Source: Microstegium vimineum
Taxonomy: Eukaryota; Streptophyta; Magnoliopsida; Poales; Poaceae
Direction of reading: 5' to 3'
NCBI GenBank assembly: GCA_022036555.1
Contig: CM039133.1
Location: 47,382,718-47,446,717, forward strand
Length of the DNA: 64,000 nucleotides
Under the pieces are notes generated by a model. The model searched no databases and was not told where the DNA came from. It saw only the letters and a program-made list of their open reading frames with translations. Position numbers and translations under genes: made by a program. Numbering within the stretch: the stretch's first letter is position 1; each line of letters begins with the position of its first letter. This document shows positions 25,101 to 35,878 of this stretch, piece after piece.

Positions 25101-25696
25101 CGATCGTATTTGACTCGTTGAGGACGATAAACAAACAAGGGTACAAGTCATTTGAAGATTGCTTGAAAGTGTAAGTCAATAAGCATTTTTCATCTTTTAC
25201 GGTTATCGTTATTAATCAAAACATGTCTAACTCTATTACATTTTGTGCAGGGCTTATAAGTCGTACTTGAAGAATCCCGAGTGCTGGGATCGCAGGACCG
25301 ATAGTTGCAAGGAGAACAACACCGACCACATCAAAATCTGATGCGAATTCCCGGTATGTAAAGTAATTGCAAAGTTCATTTGTGCTTTCTTTCCATATGT
25401 GTTTGTTCTAAAGCTTCTATAATTATCATGCAGTGCGCCAAACAACCGGTTGGATCCAAAACATGTGGCTTGTACACCTGTGAGCACCTGAGGCAGTGCA
25501 GGGAGTACACTCAAAGCTGAAAGAAGCTCAAGGAAGGAGTCAAATATTGGGTGAATACCTACAAGCCATCCTTCAAGAAAGTTAAGGGGGAATCTGTAAG
25601 TTCATCATGGAGAAATGCGTTCTCGAAGGAGAACAATTCTTTGACGAAGAATCCCCCTTAGCTATCGAACCCAGGTACGAGAGGCTTAGGAAATAG
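22112..25696 (+). pseudogene. second CACTA gene: plant En/Spm Ptta-like region fused to Ulp1-like (C48) protease domain
   Basis: Candidate starts are ATG 22112 or 22129. 22129-22698 has an acidic/basic linker. After a shift, 22730-23302 encodes the conserved region of plant Ptta/En/Spm second proteins (KSMLTRDWFKKGKNLCTKYN, KKNKWPHHLGMTGFAGKREE). 23378-24055 continues it. From about 24303 there are exon-like pieces with GT/AG borders (donors after 24612, near 24957, 25171 and 25353; acceptors before 24709, 25045, 25252 and 25435). They encode a C48-type core: GH followed by a stop where HW is expected, VFDSL (Asp), and GSKTCGLYTCEHL (Cys). It ends at TAG 25694. Stops near 22696, 23300, 24826 and 25339 disable it. 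Confidence 0.75.
23993..24070 (+). repeat. short tandem duplication, about 39 bp twice
   Basis: CGACACTCAGCCTRTGCCC followed by ACAAATGAGGAGGGGGC occurs twice in a row, inside the second gene of CACTA 1. It coincides with the place where the reading frame changes. Confidence 0.75.
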
Positions 25697-25959
25697 ACGA
25701 CTCTGCTTCGCCCAAGTGATTACAAATGGTCCGTGGACTTTTCTTAGAGGATTTTGTAAATGTAACTCAAATGAACTTGTTGGTTTGATGTGATGTGTAT
25801 ATGGGTGTTGAAAACTGTGTATTATGTCATGTGCAATGCTTGTATGGTGTATATATAAATGTTTGCTGCATATGTATGAAATCTGGAATCTGGAAATATT
25901 TTGAATTCAAATTCTGGGAATTATTTGAATTCTGTTTTTTATTTTTTAATTTGAAAACT

Positions 25960-26225
25960 ATTTACCGAAGCAGGCAACATAAGCGCCCGCTGCGGTTAAC
26001 CAAACTTAACCGCAGCGGACGCTGGAAGGTTGCCGTTGCGGTATATCCATTTACCGCAGCGGGCAACACAAGGGGCCGCTGCAGTTAATGGTTGTTAACC
26101 GCATTGGGCACCTTATTTTGCCCGCTGCGGTAAATAGATATACAAACCGTTTCTTTACCGCAGCGTGGCAGCGCAAGCGGACGCTGCTGCCCGCTGCGGT
26201 AAAGCGGTTTTGGCCGCTGCGGTTA
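25960..26225. repeat. right subterminal repeat array of CACTA 1
   Basis: About ten copies of the GCCCGCTGCGGTAAA-type word occur in both orientations up to the right terminal inverted repeat. Confidence 0.88.
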
Positions 26226-26245
26226 AGATTTGTGTAGTAGTGATA

Positions 26246-27033
26246 AAAAAACTGGGTGCTCGCTGGAAGTTGTCCCCAACCAGCTCTGGCGTTCTGGTTA
26301 GGCCATGGCCATCTAGCTAGTGCTGCACAGCATGCAAGTCCACTCCACACAGCTCCGGCCATGGTGCTCAGGCGGAGGCTGTGTGCTCTAAAAACTGAAC
26401 ACTAATTACGGAGAATATAGATGTCAAAGAACTCAAGCACAAATAAGACAGGCCGACACACAAACAACACCAGAACAACTCCAGTCGAGGCAATGCGGCT
26501 GCGCCAAGCTAGGCCGGCACTTGCCATAATGGTTGGCGGAAGGATTTGATGCCAGTGCACCTACTCGCCATGGCTGGATGCCACCACGCCCAAACAAGCC
26601 GGGCGAGGATGCTTTGCAACACAACTTGTCCAAGTGCATTGTCGAGCAACCAGGAGTGATAATGGTGTTGAAGCCAGTGTTATTGATAAAACTAATTCTG
26701 TAGTAGCCGATACAAGGACGTTTCTTATATAATTCTTTGAATAAAGATGCTACGTCAGATCTAAACGTGTCTACTATTATATTAGATGACGCCCTAGGAG
26801 ATGTGTGTCCACTGACACCAACACACACCACACCCTACCACCATCCCACTGACACGTGGAAGCCTCTAGCCAAAAGATCACCCTTGGAGAAATGATATGC
26901 CATCAGGGAAGTAGCCCAAGAGCCGGCTTCCATCTTGTTTACGCACACCGAATTTTCAGCGGCGCTTGCATACCCTTCAGTTGGACCTCACACTGCTAGA
27001 TGTCAAGTAATTTTATGTTATCTAGTGCCCACT
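26246..27033. other. intergenic, no gene recognised
   Basis: A 132-codon open frame on the - strand (26433-26831) resembles nothing I know and has no supporting context. 26830-27030 resembles, loosely, the sequence left of the site in units G and I. Confidence 0.45.
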
Positions 27034-27189
27034 TTCCTTTTGCCTCCTGTTCCAAACAAACCATACACACAGCTTTATATCCAACACTTCTATTAATATT
27101 CATCTATCTCTCTCACTTTATTTTAGTGTCTACTCTGCTCATATTGTGCTAGAGGTGGATGTGATACCGTAGTATATATATAATATATT
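27034..27189 (-). ncRNA. candidate 21-PHAS unit C: miR2118 target-like site plus TATA box
   Basis: 27034-27055 on the + strand agrees with the remembered miR2118 at about 18 of 22 positions (TTCCTTTTGCCTCCTGTTCC). The TATA-like run is at 27173-27189, about 120 bp upstream on the - strand. The flanks left of the site (CTAGTGCCCACTTTCC) are shared with units G and I. Expected cut 27043/27044. Confidence 0.55.
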
Positions 27190-27246
27190 CGTCCAGTACC
27201 GGTCATTATTTACATTATTTATTTATCTCTGCTTGTGGGAATCGCT

Positions 27247-27248
<2 letters not shown>

Positions 27249-27319
<71 letters not shown>

Positions 27320-27415
27320 GCTGCTTTCCTATAAATTATAGATCATAGTGAAGCTTTTGGCAGTTCCAAACTGCAACAGTGGGTGAGAGTGAGTGTGACA
27401 GCAAACCTACTGATG

Positions 27416-27481
<66 letters not shown>

Positions 27482-27579
27482 CTGCTTTCCTATAAATTAT
27501 AGATCATAGTGAAGCTTTTGGCAGTTCCAAACTGCAACAGTGGGTGAGAGTGAGTGTGACAGCAAACCTACTGATGCAA
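27249..27579. repeat. (TA)n microsatellite with a 99-bp unit duplicated
   Basis: (TA)n runs at about 27249-27319 and 27418-27480 each precede a 99-bp segment (27320-27418 and 27481-27579, starting GCTGCTTTCC, ending CTGATGCAA). The two copies look identical, so this is a recent tandem duplication of a (TA)n-plus-99-bp unit. Confidence 0.9.
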
Positions 27580-27992
27580 AATGAGTGAGCGATAGATTGA
27601 CATGAGAGAGGCAACATATATAATTAGATGTCTGAATATTTGTTGTCTGAATTCGAGCTCACCCTCAGATTCAAATTTCCATTTACTTGTAACACCATAA
27701 ATTCAATTTCCGAACGTAGAATTATTTCATGCATTATATAATAGGGAAACCAATAATATTAATAATGTTAAAATAAACTATAAGGCCTAGGAATATATTT
27801 TACGCATTCATGATGTTGCACTTAAATTTTGGTTTTCCACAATGGTGTGAGAGAATCTAAAAATTGTTTGAATTCTCTTTGGATGGTTTTGCAATAAAAA
27901 ATCACTTTGCGTTTAATCCTTTTTCTTGAGATCCCTCTTCACGCCTGGTCCAACCACATGGATCATATCCTCGGTCCCTTGTGCCCCACGCA
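27580..27992. other. intergenic, nothing recognised
   Basis: AT-rich sequence without a convincing reading frame, RNA gene or repeat. Confidence 0.45.
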
Positions 27993-28345
27993 CACTACTA
28001 CAAAAATTATCAATTTGCAGTAAATATAAAATGAAGCACTTGTCAGCTTATATTGAGGGCATGGCCGGTTGGGAGGGAAATTATCAAAAAAATTTACCAC
28101 AGAACGGAAATTCCTTGCGGAACAAAAACCAACAAGGAAATAGTTATTGGCGCTCAACCGTCAAGCATGAACCACCAAGACTAGATGGCAAGGAAAATAG
28201 AATTCCCTTGGCGTCTAGCCCTCAAGGAAGTTTTCTTTGACGTACTGCCAACCTCCACAAAAATATGGACATAATGCCAAGATGTCAAGAAAATAAGTCG
28301 GCAGTCATGGAAATTCATTTTCTTGGGCTGACGAACCGCCAAGGA
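27993..28345 (+). mobile_element. truncated CACTA-like left end
   Basis: It begins CACTACTACAAAAATTATC and then carries repeated CCAAGGAAA / TTCCTTGG words in both orientations, the arrangement of a CACTA subterminal region but with a different word from elements 1-3. I see no matching right end, so the element is truncated. Confidence 0.5.
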
Positions 28346-29132
28346 AATATGTAAAAAAAGTTCAAAAATCTCAAAACCCTTCCATTACGACATAGATCGA
28401 TGACCAATGTTAAACTCCCAGATTAAGATGTGTCAGTTAACATGTTTATTTGCTAGGGTGGTTGGTTGATAATATTCATCTATACTTTGGTTAAATTATT
28501 TTCTCATATATTATAATCTTTATTTCATTTGATCGGCTAAATTGTATATTGTTTCGATCAATTACATCTGACAATAGCAGATTTGCGATCCATTCTCAAA
28601 GAATCTTCTATTTAGGCGATAATCCTATAAACTCGCTCTTTTAGCCTAACATTTGGGACGGTCTGGTGAATGTACCGACTTGTTCCACCTGGTGTTATAC
28701 TGACTATTTTCTTTCCTTGTCAATTGCAGGGTCAAATTGATTGGCACAACTGGGATCAATTGAGTCGAGACCGGTAGCTGAAGAAGTCCACTCTTCGCTT
28801 CGACTCCTGACTGCAAATGTGTTTGGTTTGCTTACTTTGACACCAACAGTATGACGACGCAATATTGCCTCATCAGTAATAGTTGGCAGAACACAATCAG
28901 TTTTGACACCATCATTTCCTCTAATGAAACCATCATCAGTAACATTTGGCACAAAGTGGAACGATATGGCACGGTCAGGTCAAGAAGCTTCCAGAGTCAA
29001 TGCTGAGCCGGAGAATCACACAATGGTGTAGATCGAGATGGTATGCCCTGTCAATGCGGCATGCCAGCACCTAAATGAGCACTATGCATTAGCATGCACA
29101 CGACTGCCTCACCTCCTCTCCACACTGCTATT
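28346..29132. other. intergenic, probable body of unit D
   Basis: No gene recognised. The 82-codon - strand frame at 28704-28952 has no similarity I know. If unit D is real, this is where its phased RNA would lie. Confidence 0.4.
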
Positions 29133-29284
29133 TGCGTGTTGCTTCCTGTTCATAATTAAGACATATTTGGTGGAGGTATTGTTTTTTGAATGTGAGGCAC
29201 GCACCCCTCATCTGCTAGCCTAGCTGTGGTGCTCGATTGCATTCGGTGGTGTATTTGAAGAGCATATGAAACGGTATATATATA
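29133..29284 (-). ncRNA. candidate 21-PHAS unit D, degenerate miR2118 target-like site
   Basis: 29133-29154 agrees at about 16 of 22 positions (core GCTTCCTGTTCATA). A TATATATA run at 29275-29284 lies about 120 bp upstream on the - strand. The stretch before it (GATTGCATTCGGTGGTGTAT ... GAAACGGTATATA) is shared with units E and F, which supports homology better than the site alone. Confidence 0.42.
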
Positions 29285-30092
29285 CGTGTCCATGTAAGTT
29301 ATGTAAGTGAACAAATGAACACATTTTGTAACCAGTATAGCCTGGTGCATTAATTGGACTATGTGTTCACCCTTCACATGTAGACGGTGGCCTCATGCAG
29401 CACTATCGCGAGCCGGCTCTATATATTTGTAGCATGAGGGAATACTAGAATCTTACAAGCATTGCCCATCACTGCACATCGAGGTCCGATTCATTAATTG
29501 TGGTTGTCATGCATCTTAATTAGAGGATAGTCTGATTCTAGCTCATTTCACTTGGTGGTGATGTGCATGGTTGAAGGTTGTGCCGTGAACCCACAGTGTG
29601 ATTATCCGATTGGTACTTTAATTAGTTGCTTTCACGGTTAGAATGGTGGACTTCTCCTAGTGTTTTTAAATAGTAGTTAAACACTACCATAAGCCGTAGC
29701 ACATGTAAATTCTCACTAGGAGACATTTACTAGGAAAAGTTACTAAATTTTGAATACCAAAACACCATGAGAATTCCACTTCACTAGGGAAGTGTTTTCT
29801 ATCATCATTTTCTTCTTTTCTGATTATAGCCTCCAATGGATCTGTTTTTATATATTTTGCTGGCACTATCAATAAAACCTGCAACATCACTAGATGGATC
29901 TATCAACAAAACGTTCATTTTCGTTCATGCAGTCACTGCATTTACCTTGAAATAAAGAGACAGGTGCATCCTTAATCATTCTGTAAAACATTTCTCTAGT
30001 CTACGAACATGTATAGTAGAACAGTGGTAGTTGGCTGAATATACCTGGTGGTTGTAATTGGTTGAAAACAATGCGTACTGGTACGTCATTTT
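29285..30092. other. intergenic, nothing recognised
   Basis: A small inverted repeat (GTTGAAGTGG-like words around 29640-29800) and AT-rich sequence are present; no gene is seen. Confidence 0.4.
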
Positions 30093-33082
30093 CACTACTA
30101 CAAAACAAAGATATTGTAACACATTCTTGTTACACATTCATCAATGTGTTCCTAAAAAATTTCATAGTAACACAGAACTATGTGTTACAGACCTAGATTG
30201 TAACACAAAACACTTGTTTTATAAAAATGTTTTACTGACAACAATTATAGTAACACAAAAGTTGATGTGACAAGTAAAGTGTTACAGGAATGGTACTATA
30301 TTGTAACACATAAATGGAACATATCAAATATGTGAGAAAGATATGCTCTATAGTAACACAAAATAATGATACAATTAAAGTGTTACAGAGACACATATAC
30401 ATGTGAATGTTCCAATTCATGGGCATCAAGTACTCATAATGATACCACTAAAGTGTTCGTGTGGTACTCAGTGTTACAAAGAGTAGGCGATTCTAAGGAT
30501 CATATAGATGCCAAAACCCACTATGAATTGTTGGGTTATGGTCAAGACGCTATAGATTTTGTGAGGTCATGAGAGGTAGTAGTTTTGGGGATAAAAACTG
30601 AAAACAAAAAACTATTAAAATTGAATGGGAAAATAGCAGAAATATTAAACATTGTTGGCTGAACCCATTAATTTGACCCTATAAATATATAAGATGATCT
30701 AGAATTTTATCCTTCTAGGAGATAAAAATAACATATTAAATTACAACTCATATTCACATTCAGATAAAGAAAACTCATAGAAAATGCCATATTTATTAAA
30801 AAAAAATTAAAAACTAAATATAGATAACATAAATAAAAATATAAAGTAAATATTTATTTATCAAGAAATAATTTTTGCGTTGCTGCTAGTTTATTCTCTC
30901 CATTCATGTTAATTTCTCTGTATTTTTGTTTAACACCACTAATCTGTTACTCATTCTTCGTCTTCATTTTTAATTATTAAATAAAAAAGAAAAATCGTCT
31001 CCCTAGCTAGTCCCTAGGAGCCAATGAGCCGTGGACCCCAAATAGAACATGAGATCCAATTTCCAATCCCGAGCTCTCGCCTCTTCTCCAATTTCCAATC
31101 CAATTCCGCCGCCACCGCACGTCCTGCTCATCTCGCGCCGCGAGAGCTGCTCCGACGCTCATCTCACTTTGGTGATTTGTTGGCGCCCATGAGCACGGTT
31201 GGGTGGTGACGTGTGCGTGCAGGACGGTGGCAGCGGTTGCGGCGCATGCGTGCATCGGGCGACGGCGGCACAGGCACACATCTACAGTTTTTTAGTATAC
31301 CTTGTTAAACTCTCACTTTCTCCCTCTGACACTCACCACCTATCAGATTCTAGTTTGTTGGAACCTAGGTTCAGCGTCCAGCATATAATTCAATTGCTCA
31401 TGATGCCTTGATGTGATTTGGCCATCTCACCGTTGATGTGTTTTGGATTTGCTTAATATGTGGTATGCAACATACACATGAGATATTTTTTAAAATATAA
31501 ATCGACGTAGAACTAAAAAAACAATCAAAGGCACTTCGAGAACTAAGAATTAACAATCCTAACAATTATATTTTAATTTGTAACTATATATTCAATTGTG
31601 TTACTCAAAATATATATCTTTCTAGGGAAATTATGCAAGGAGTGATCATAAAAATACTCAGAATCAAGCGGTGCATTCGAAAAGAAAGGTATTTGCTTTC
31701 TTTTCTATGCTTTCATTTAATCTAGTCTTTTGGATTTAATATTGTTTCAAATTTTTAAAGAGTTCCATATGTTGCATTGAACCAGAATGATGGATTTCTC
31801 AAATAAAGGTATGAATTGATAAATTCACACGCTCATGAATTTGATACTTATTTATCCACAAAAGCACTTTTTTTAAAAATAACTCATGCTACTAATTTTT
31901 CTCTTTATTAGAATAAAGAAACTTGTCAGTCTAAATTTAGTGACGATGATAATCTACTTTTGTCTCGGGAAAAGGTTATCAATTGATTTCTCTTATTTAA
32001 GAATAATAACATACTCTTAGTTCATTATATGTTCACATTTTAATTAGCTAGTAATTGTCATTTGAATGCATTTGTATTGGAATCGGTGCCAATAATAATA
32101 ACAATGAAATATCAATAGAAGGAGCGGAAGCACAAGCAATGTTTGCACTATGCTTCAATAATAATTCGAGACAATTAGAGATCATCTTGTTGTAAAGGAT
32201 GAGTCATTAGTGAGGCCTATGCCCATGCCAAATGAGTAGCAATTGCTTGGCCATTGATGTTTCTATGTTCAAAGTTCAAACTAGCTTTCTATAAACTTTA
32301 TATTAATGTACATATAAGCAATAATTTGTAATGTTACAACTTATATTTTCTTTGCAGGTTGAAATTATTAATGATTGAATTCCTACATCGACGTGTACAA
32401 AGAATGGATGAAAAAGCAACGAATTTATGAATACTAGTTCCTAAATTTTTATTTTTAGCAGTCTTTGTGTGTTTGCTATTTGTAGCTATATGATTATGTA
32501 CATATACTTTGATTTGATCTGAACAAGCACTATGTTTAAAGAGTGCTACGATATGTGGATCTTGTTATGATTATTGAAATTTGTAGTTTATGTGATTTTG
32601 CAATGTGGCATATTATGATTCTATAATAATTAGGGCGTTATATATAATGAAATAAATATTTGTTTCATAATCTAAATATGTTACAACAGATATAAATAAG
32701 TGTTACGAGCCATGTGTTCCTTTGTTCCATATTATACTGTACCACAATGTAGAGGTGTTACTAGAACTAAAAAAAAAGTGTTACAGTAGGCATCATTGTA
32801 ACACTAGACAAATGTTCCAATAGATTAGTAAATGTGTTGCAAACTATGCATTCTACCATAATGTGAAGTGTTACTAGAGAGAAAAAAAGTGTTACAACAA
32901 AAACCATTGTAACACTATACAAACGTTCCCGTAAATAAATAAATGTCTTACAATAAACTAGTCTATAATAACATGGCCAATTGGAACACAACAAATAATG
33001 TGTTACTAAGAGAGCCAGTAACACTTTTTCCAACCTACAGTAACACAGGTTGGTGTTACTATATCCCTGTTCTGTAGTAGTG
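30093..33082. mobile_element. CACTA transposon 3, non-autonomous, 2990 bp
   Basis: It starts CACTACTACAAAACAAAG and ends ...CTGTTCTGTAGTAGTG, flanked by TTT target duplications (30090-30092 and 33083-33085). Many GTGTTAC / GTAACAC words in both orientations fill about 30110-30490 and 32660-33060. No transposase frame is present. A GC-rich patch at 31010-31290 differs sharply from the AT-rich rest. Between 31620 and 32440 short exon-like pieces end in GT donors, so it may carry a captured or reduced gene. Confidence 0.9.
31010..31290. other. GC-rich island inside CACTA 3, possible captured gene fragment
   Basis: The island contains open frames on both strands (31024-31209 + and 31007-31279 -), but neither resembles a family I know. 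It could be a 5' exon picked up from a host gene, or the leader of a lost second gene. Confidence 0.35.
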
Positions 33083-33350
33083 TTTAAACAAATAGTGTTT
33101 GCTACAGTGATGTATTGTAGCCTATTTGAACAGAAATTTGTCATGTAATACAACTTTATAAACAAATTTGATCTGAACTTGTTCAGGTGGGCGGACCGAG
33201 TTTGATTGTTGGAGATCGTCAGTGGCATGTGGTCTGTCAGTGATGGAAATGGGTCGTGTGAGCTTATGGCTCCATTAATGCACATCACCACCACTTGGTT
33301 GCGTTTGGTTCTATGGTCTTTGTCGTGGCGTTGCTGCACATGGTGTGGAA

Positions 33351-33650
33351 CTACGGACACGCATTGTGATTGTCGAATGAAAAAAGAATAGCGACCACGA
33401 AGCGTTGAAACATGTTTTCAATAACACCATCCGAATCCGATAATATATACTCATTGTGCAATTTATTGTAAATCATAAAGCAACCATACAAAATATTGTG
33501 AGCCTCATTGAATTTCTTGACCATGACACATGGATGTTCGATGAGATCTTTGAATTTTTTAGTGATTTTGGCACCGCAAGGAAGAATTGAGATACTATAA
33601 ATTTTTTTCACAAACTCATATATATGGTCCACTGTCTGATCCTCGTGCAC
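33351..33650 (-). other. unrecognised 99-codon open frame
   Basis: The frame (MHEDQTVDHIYEFVKKIYSI ...) is longer than its surroundings suggest, but I recognise no domain, and it overlaps a local direct repeat (33617-33664 against 33703-33753, each with GGTCCACTGTCTGATCCTCG). It may be an exon relic or chance. Confidence 0.2.
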
Positions 33651-33754
33651 AATGCAAGAGCAGGATGTGATTTATTGCTTGATCATCAAAGCCTCATTCA
33701 CAGACTAATATATATGGTCCACTGTCTGATCCTCGTACACAATGCAAGAGCAGG

Positions 33755-34945
33755 TTTGGACATCCCCGAGCGCTCCCAGCGGGCGGCTCGGGGTCTCCCA
33801 GCCGGCGGCGCCCGAGCGCCCTGCATCGCCTCCTCTCCAGCCGCCGCCGCCGCCTCCCTCTGGCGTGCGGCGGCCCAGCCCTCCGCTCCCCTCCCCTCCC
33901 CTTTCCCTCTCCCTCTCCCTCTCTCCCCTCCACCTAGCACCTCGCCTCCTCTGGCGAGACGGCTGTCCGGCGGAGCAGATCCGGGCTCCCTGGGGCCGGA
34001 TCCGGCCTCCTTTTATCTGGATCCATGGCGATGATGCAAGATGACGGCCTACTCGACGGTGCGGCCGATCTGGCTCGCGCCTCGGTAGGCTCGGCGACGC
34101 GGACGGCGGCACCGTTCTCCCCACCGTTTGGTGGATGGATGGACTCGGCAGCCGGCCGGCGTAACCGCACCGGTGAAGGGTCTAGCGGTGGCAAGCCGTT
34201 CTGGGTATCTCAGGCCTGGATCCGACGACTGCTGCCCCATGCTGCGCCCTTCTCGGTGCGGGTGGTGCTCCGGCGATGCAGACTCGGGCGGGCGTTGCCT
34301 CGGGTCGGGGACATTTGCCCTGCCGGCGGCTTGGGGTCGATTTGGACTCCCGGGCACCGGATGGGGATGTCAGTGTTGGCACCGACCATCTTGACAAGCC
34401 GTCCAACCTGCCCTCCCACAGACCACGTCGCTCCTAAGTGGCCTGTGAATCGGCTACGACATTCACATCAAAGGACACCATCGCCCCCTGTTGTACTGTT
34501 GTCTCGCTGCATCTGGTGAAGACCCTGCCGATCATCTCCGGCATCTAGTCCTGTGCAGGTTCGGCTTGGATGTGCATGTGCAAGTTCTTGGAATACGGGT
34601 GAAAACCCTGCTCGACGGCGATGACGCAATCAACGTCATCTTCCCCTTGGAGGCGTCGCTGTAATTCCTTCTTCCTTTCATTGATGATAGCGTCTGCGGA
34701 CGTCATTTACTTTCTTGAAGACATCAACACAAGCACAACTGCTCCTAGTCATGCCCTGCACTACGGCATTTGGGACTCGGTTGTGGCGCCAAGAGCAAGC
34801 CAAGAACGCCTTCTCGTTCAAACAGAGGGTCTGTATAAGACTATGACTTTTCTCTCTTTTATTTTTTCTATCTCCTTTTGTAACAATTGGCTGTGTACAT
34901 CCCCTAATGTAGAGGCCGGATACTGATTATCCTTTATCGAAAAAA
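33755..34945 (+). mobile_element. LINE-derived retroposon with GC-rich 5' part, no RT
   Basis: It lies between near-identical 16-bp duplications, ACAATGCAAGAGCAGG at 33739-33754 and ACAATACAAGAGCAGG at 34946-34961, and ends TATCCTTTATCGAAAAAA. A long target duplication and A-rich tail mean target-primed reverse transcription. The tail resembles the LINE fragments at 48086-48092 (+) and 37096 (-). The first 800 bp are GC-rich, like the 5' leader and ORF1 start of a plant L1-type LINE. The frame at 34025-34519 could be an ORF1 remnant, but I cannot name a domain. The RT is missing, so it depends on a partner. Confidence 0.7.
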
Positions 34946-34961
34946 ACAATACAAGAGCAGG

Positions 34962-35757
34962 ATGTGATTTATTGCTTGATCATCAAAGCCTCGTGATACA
35001 AAATATTTATCTAGTTAGTGTTAAACACTACTATTCACGTGTGTGGTTTAGCGTTCAGAGTTCTAGCAGGAACTTTCCCAATACATGTAGAGAACTGCTC
35101 TGGTACTCCAGTCTCAAAAATTGCACGAATCTTAAAGGAATCCATCAAATTAATTAAATATTTTTATAATTATTTGCCACTGCCCTGTTTGGCCTAGGCC
35201 CGTGCCAGCCCATGTCTGGCTCAATTGCACTCTAAACTGATCTCTCATCCACGATGCCCTCTGTTCTGTTGCTGCATCTTCCGTTTCTTTCTTCGATTTA
35301 GGCACACGTGGCTGCAGTCGTAGAGTAAGGTATGCGTAAGGTTTGGACGGTGCGAAAAATGGCGCAACTTATATTTCTGATAATGTATTGCTGCAGAATT
35401 GTACTTGCTCCTTCCAAGACTGTCTATAGTGCTGCCAGCTGGTAAGCACCTCTCTTGCAGCGACACTGGCTCTGATTGCTCGTTGGCTCTTTGAGCTCCT
35501 TATGATAAAGAGATTTTATTTAGTTCTACAAGTTTAATTGGAACCGTAAACCAGAGGTGGTAGCTTCTAAACACTGTCAGTTATGGACCTGGCAGTGACA
35601 CTGTCACCACATTTTGCACACTGCTGAACGGCCTTTGCAACATCCAACTCATTTGGCAGCAGTGGGCAGTCTTGTAGTAGCGACTGCGAACTCTTCACCC
35701 CAGGTGCCCACCTCTGAACCAATTGGTATCGAAGAAACCAGTTTCAAGATATCGAAT
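34962..35757. other. intergenic, nothing recognised
   Basis: No gene, RNA gene or known repeat is seen. It would be the 3' body of unit E if that unit is transcribed on the - strand. Confidence 0.4.
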
Positions 35758-35878
35758 TCCTTTTTGCCACGTATTCCTAACACACACGTGGAATCATCCA
35801 AACACTATTATCTAACATTTCTGAGCTTCTATAGCTTGCATTCTCTTGAGTTGTGTGTGGAAGAGAAAACACTATATC
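35758..35878 (-). ncRNA. candidate 21-PHAS unit E: miR2118 target-like site plus TATA-like box
   Basis: 35758-35779 agrees with the remembered miR2118 at about 16 of 22 positions and keeps GTATTCCTA. The segment to its right (TAGCTTGCATTCTCTTGAG ... GTGTGTGG ... CACTATATCC) aligns with unit F (TAGCTTGCATTCAGTTGTG ... CACACTATATAG). The TATA-like ATATAG on the - strand is at 35873-35878, about 95 bp upstream. Confidence 0.45.

Larger units (their letters stand above)
16676..26242 (+). mobile_element. CACTA transposon 1 (En/Spm type), two decayed genes
   Basis: It begins CACTACTACAGGAATGATTT and ends with the complementary ...TGTGTAGTAGTG, flanked by perfect ATA target duplications (16673-16675 and 26243-26245). 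Subterminal arrays of GCCCGCTGCGGTAAA in both orientations lie at about 16690-16880 and 25960-26225, with a third array internally at 21290-21430. It carries a TNP2-type transposase and a second gene with a Ulp1-like domain. Both genes have many stops, so it is non-functional as it stands. Confidence 0.95.

Noticed and set aside
26433..26831. 132-codon - strand frame as a host gene
   Set aside because: There is no recognisable domain, promoter or splice context, and the surrounding DNA is intergenic repeat.
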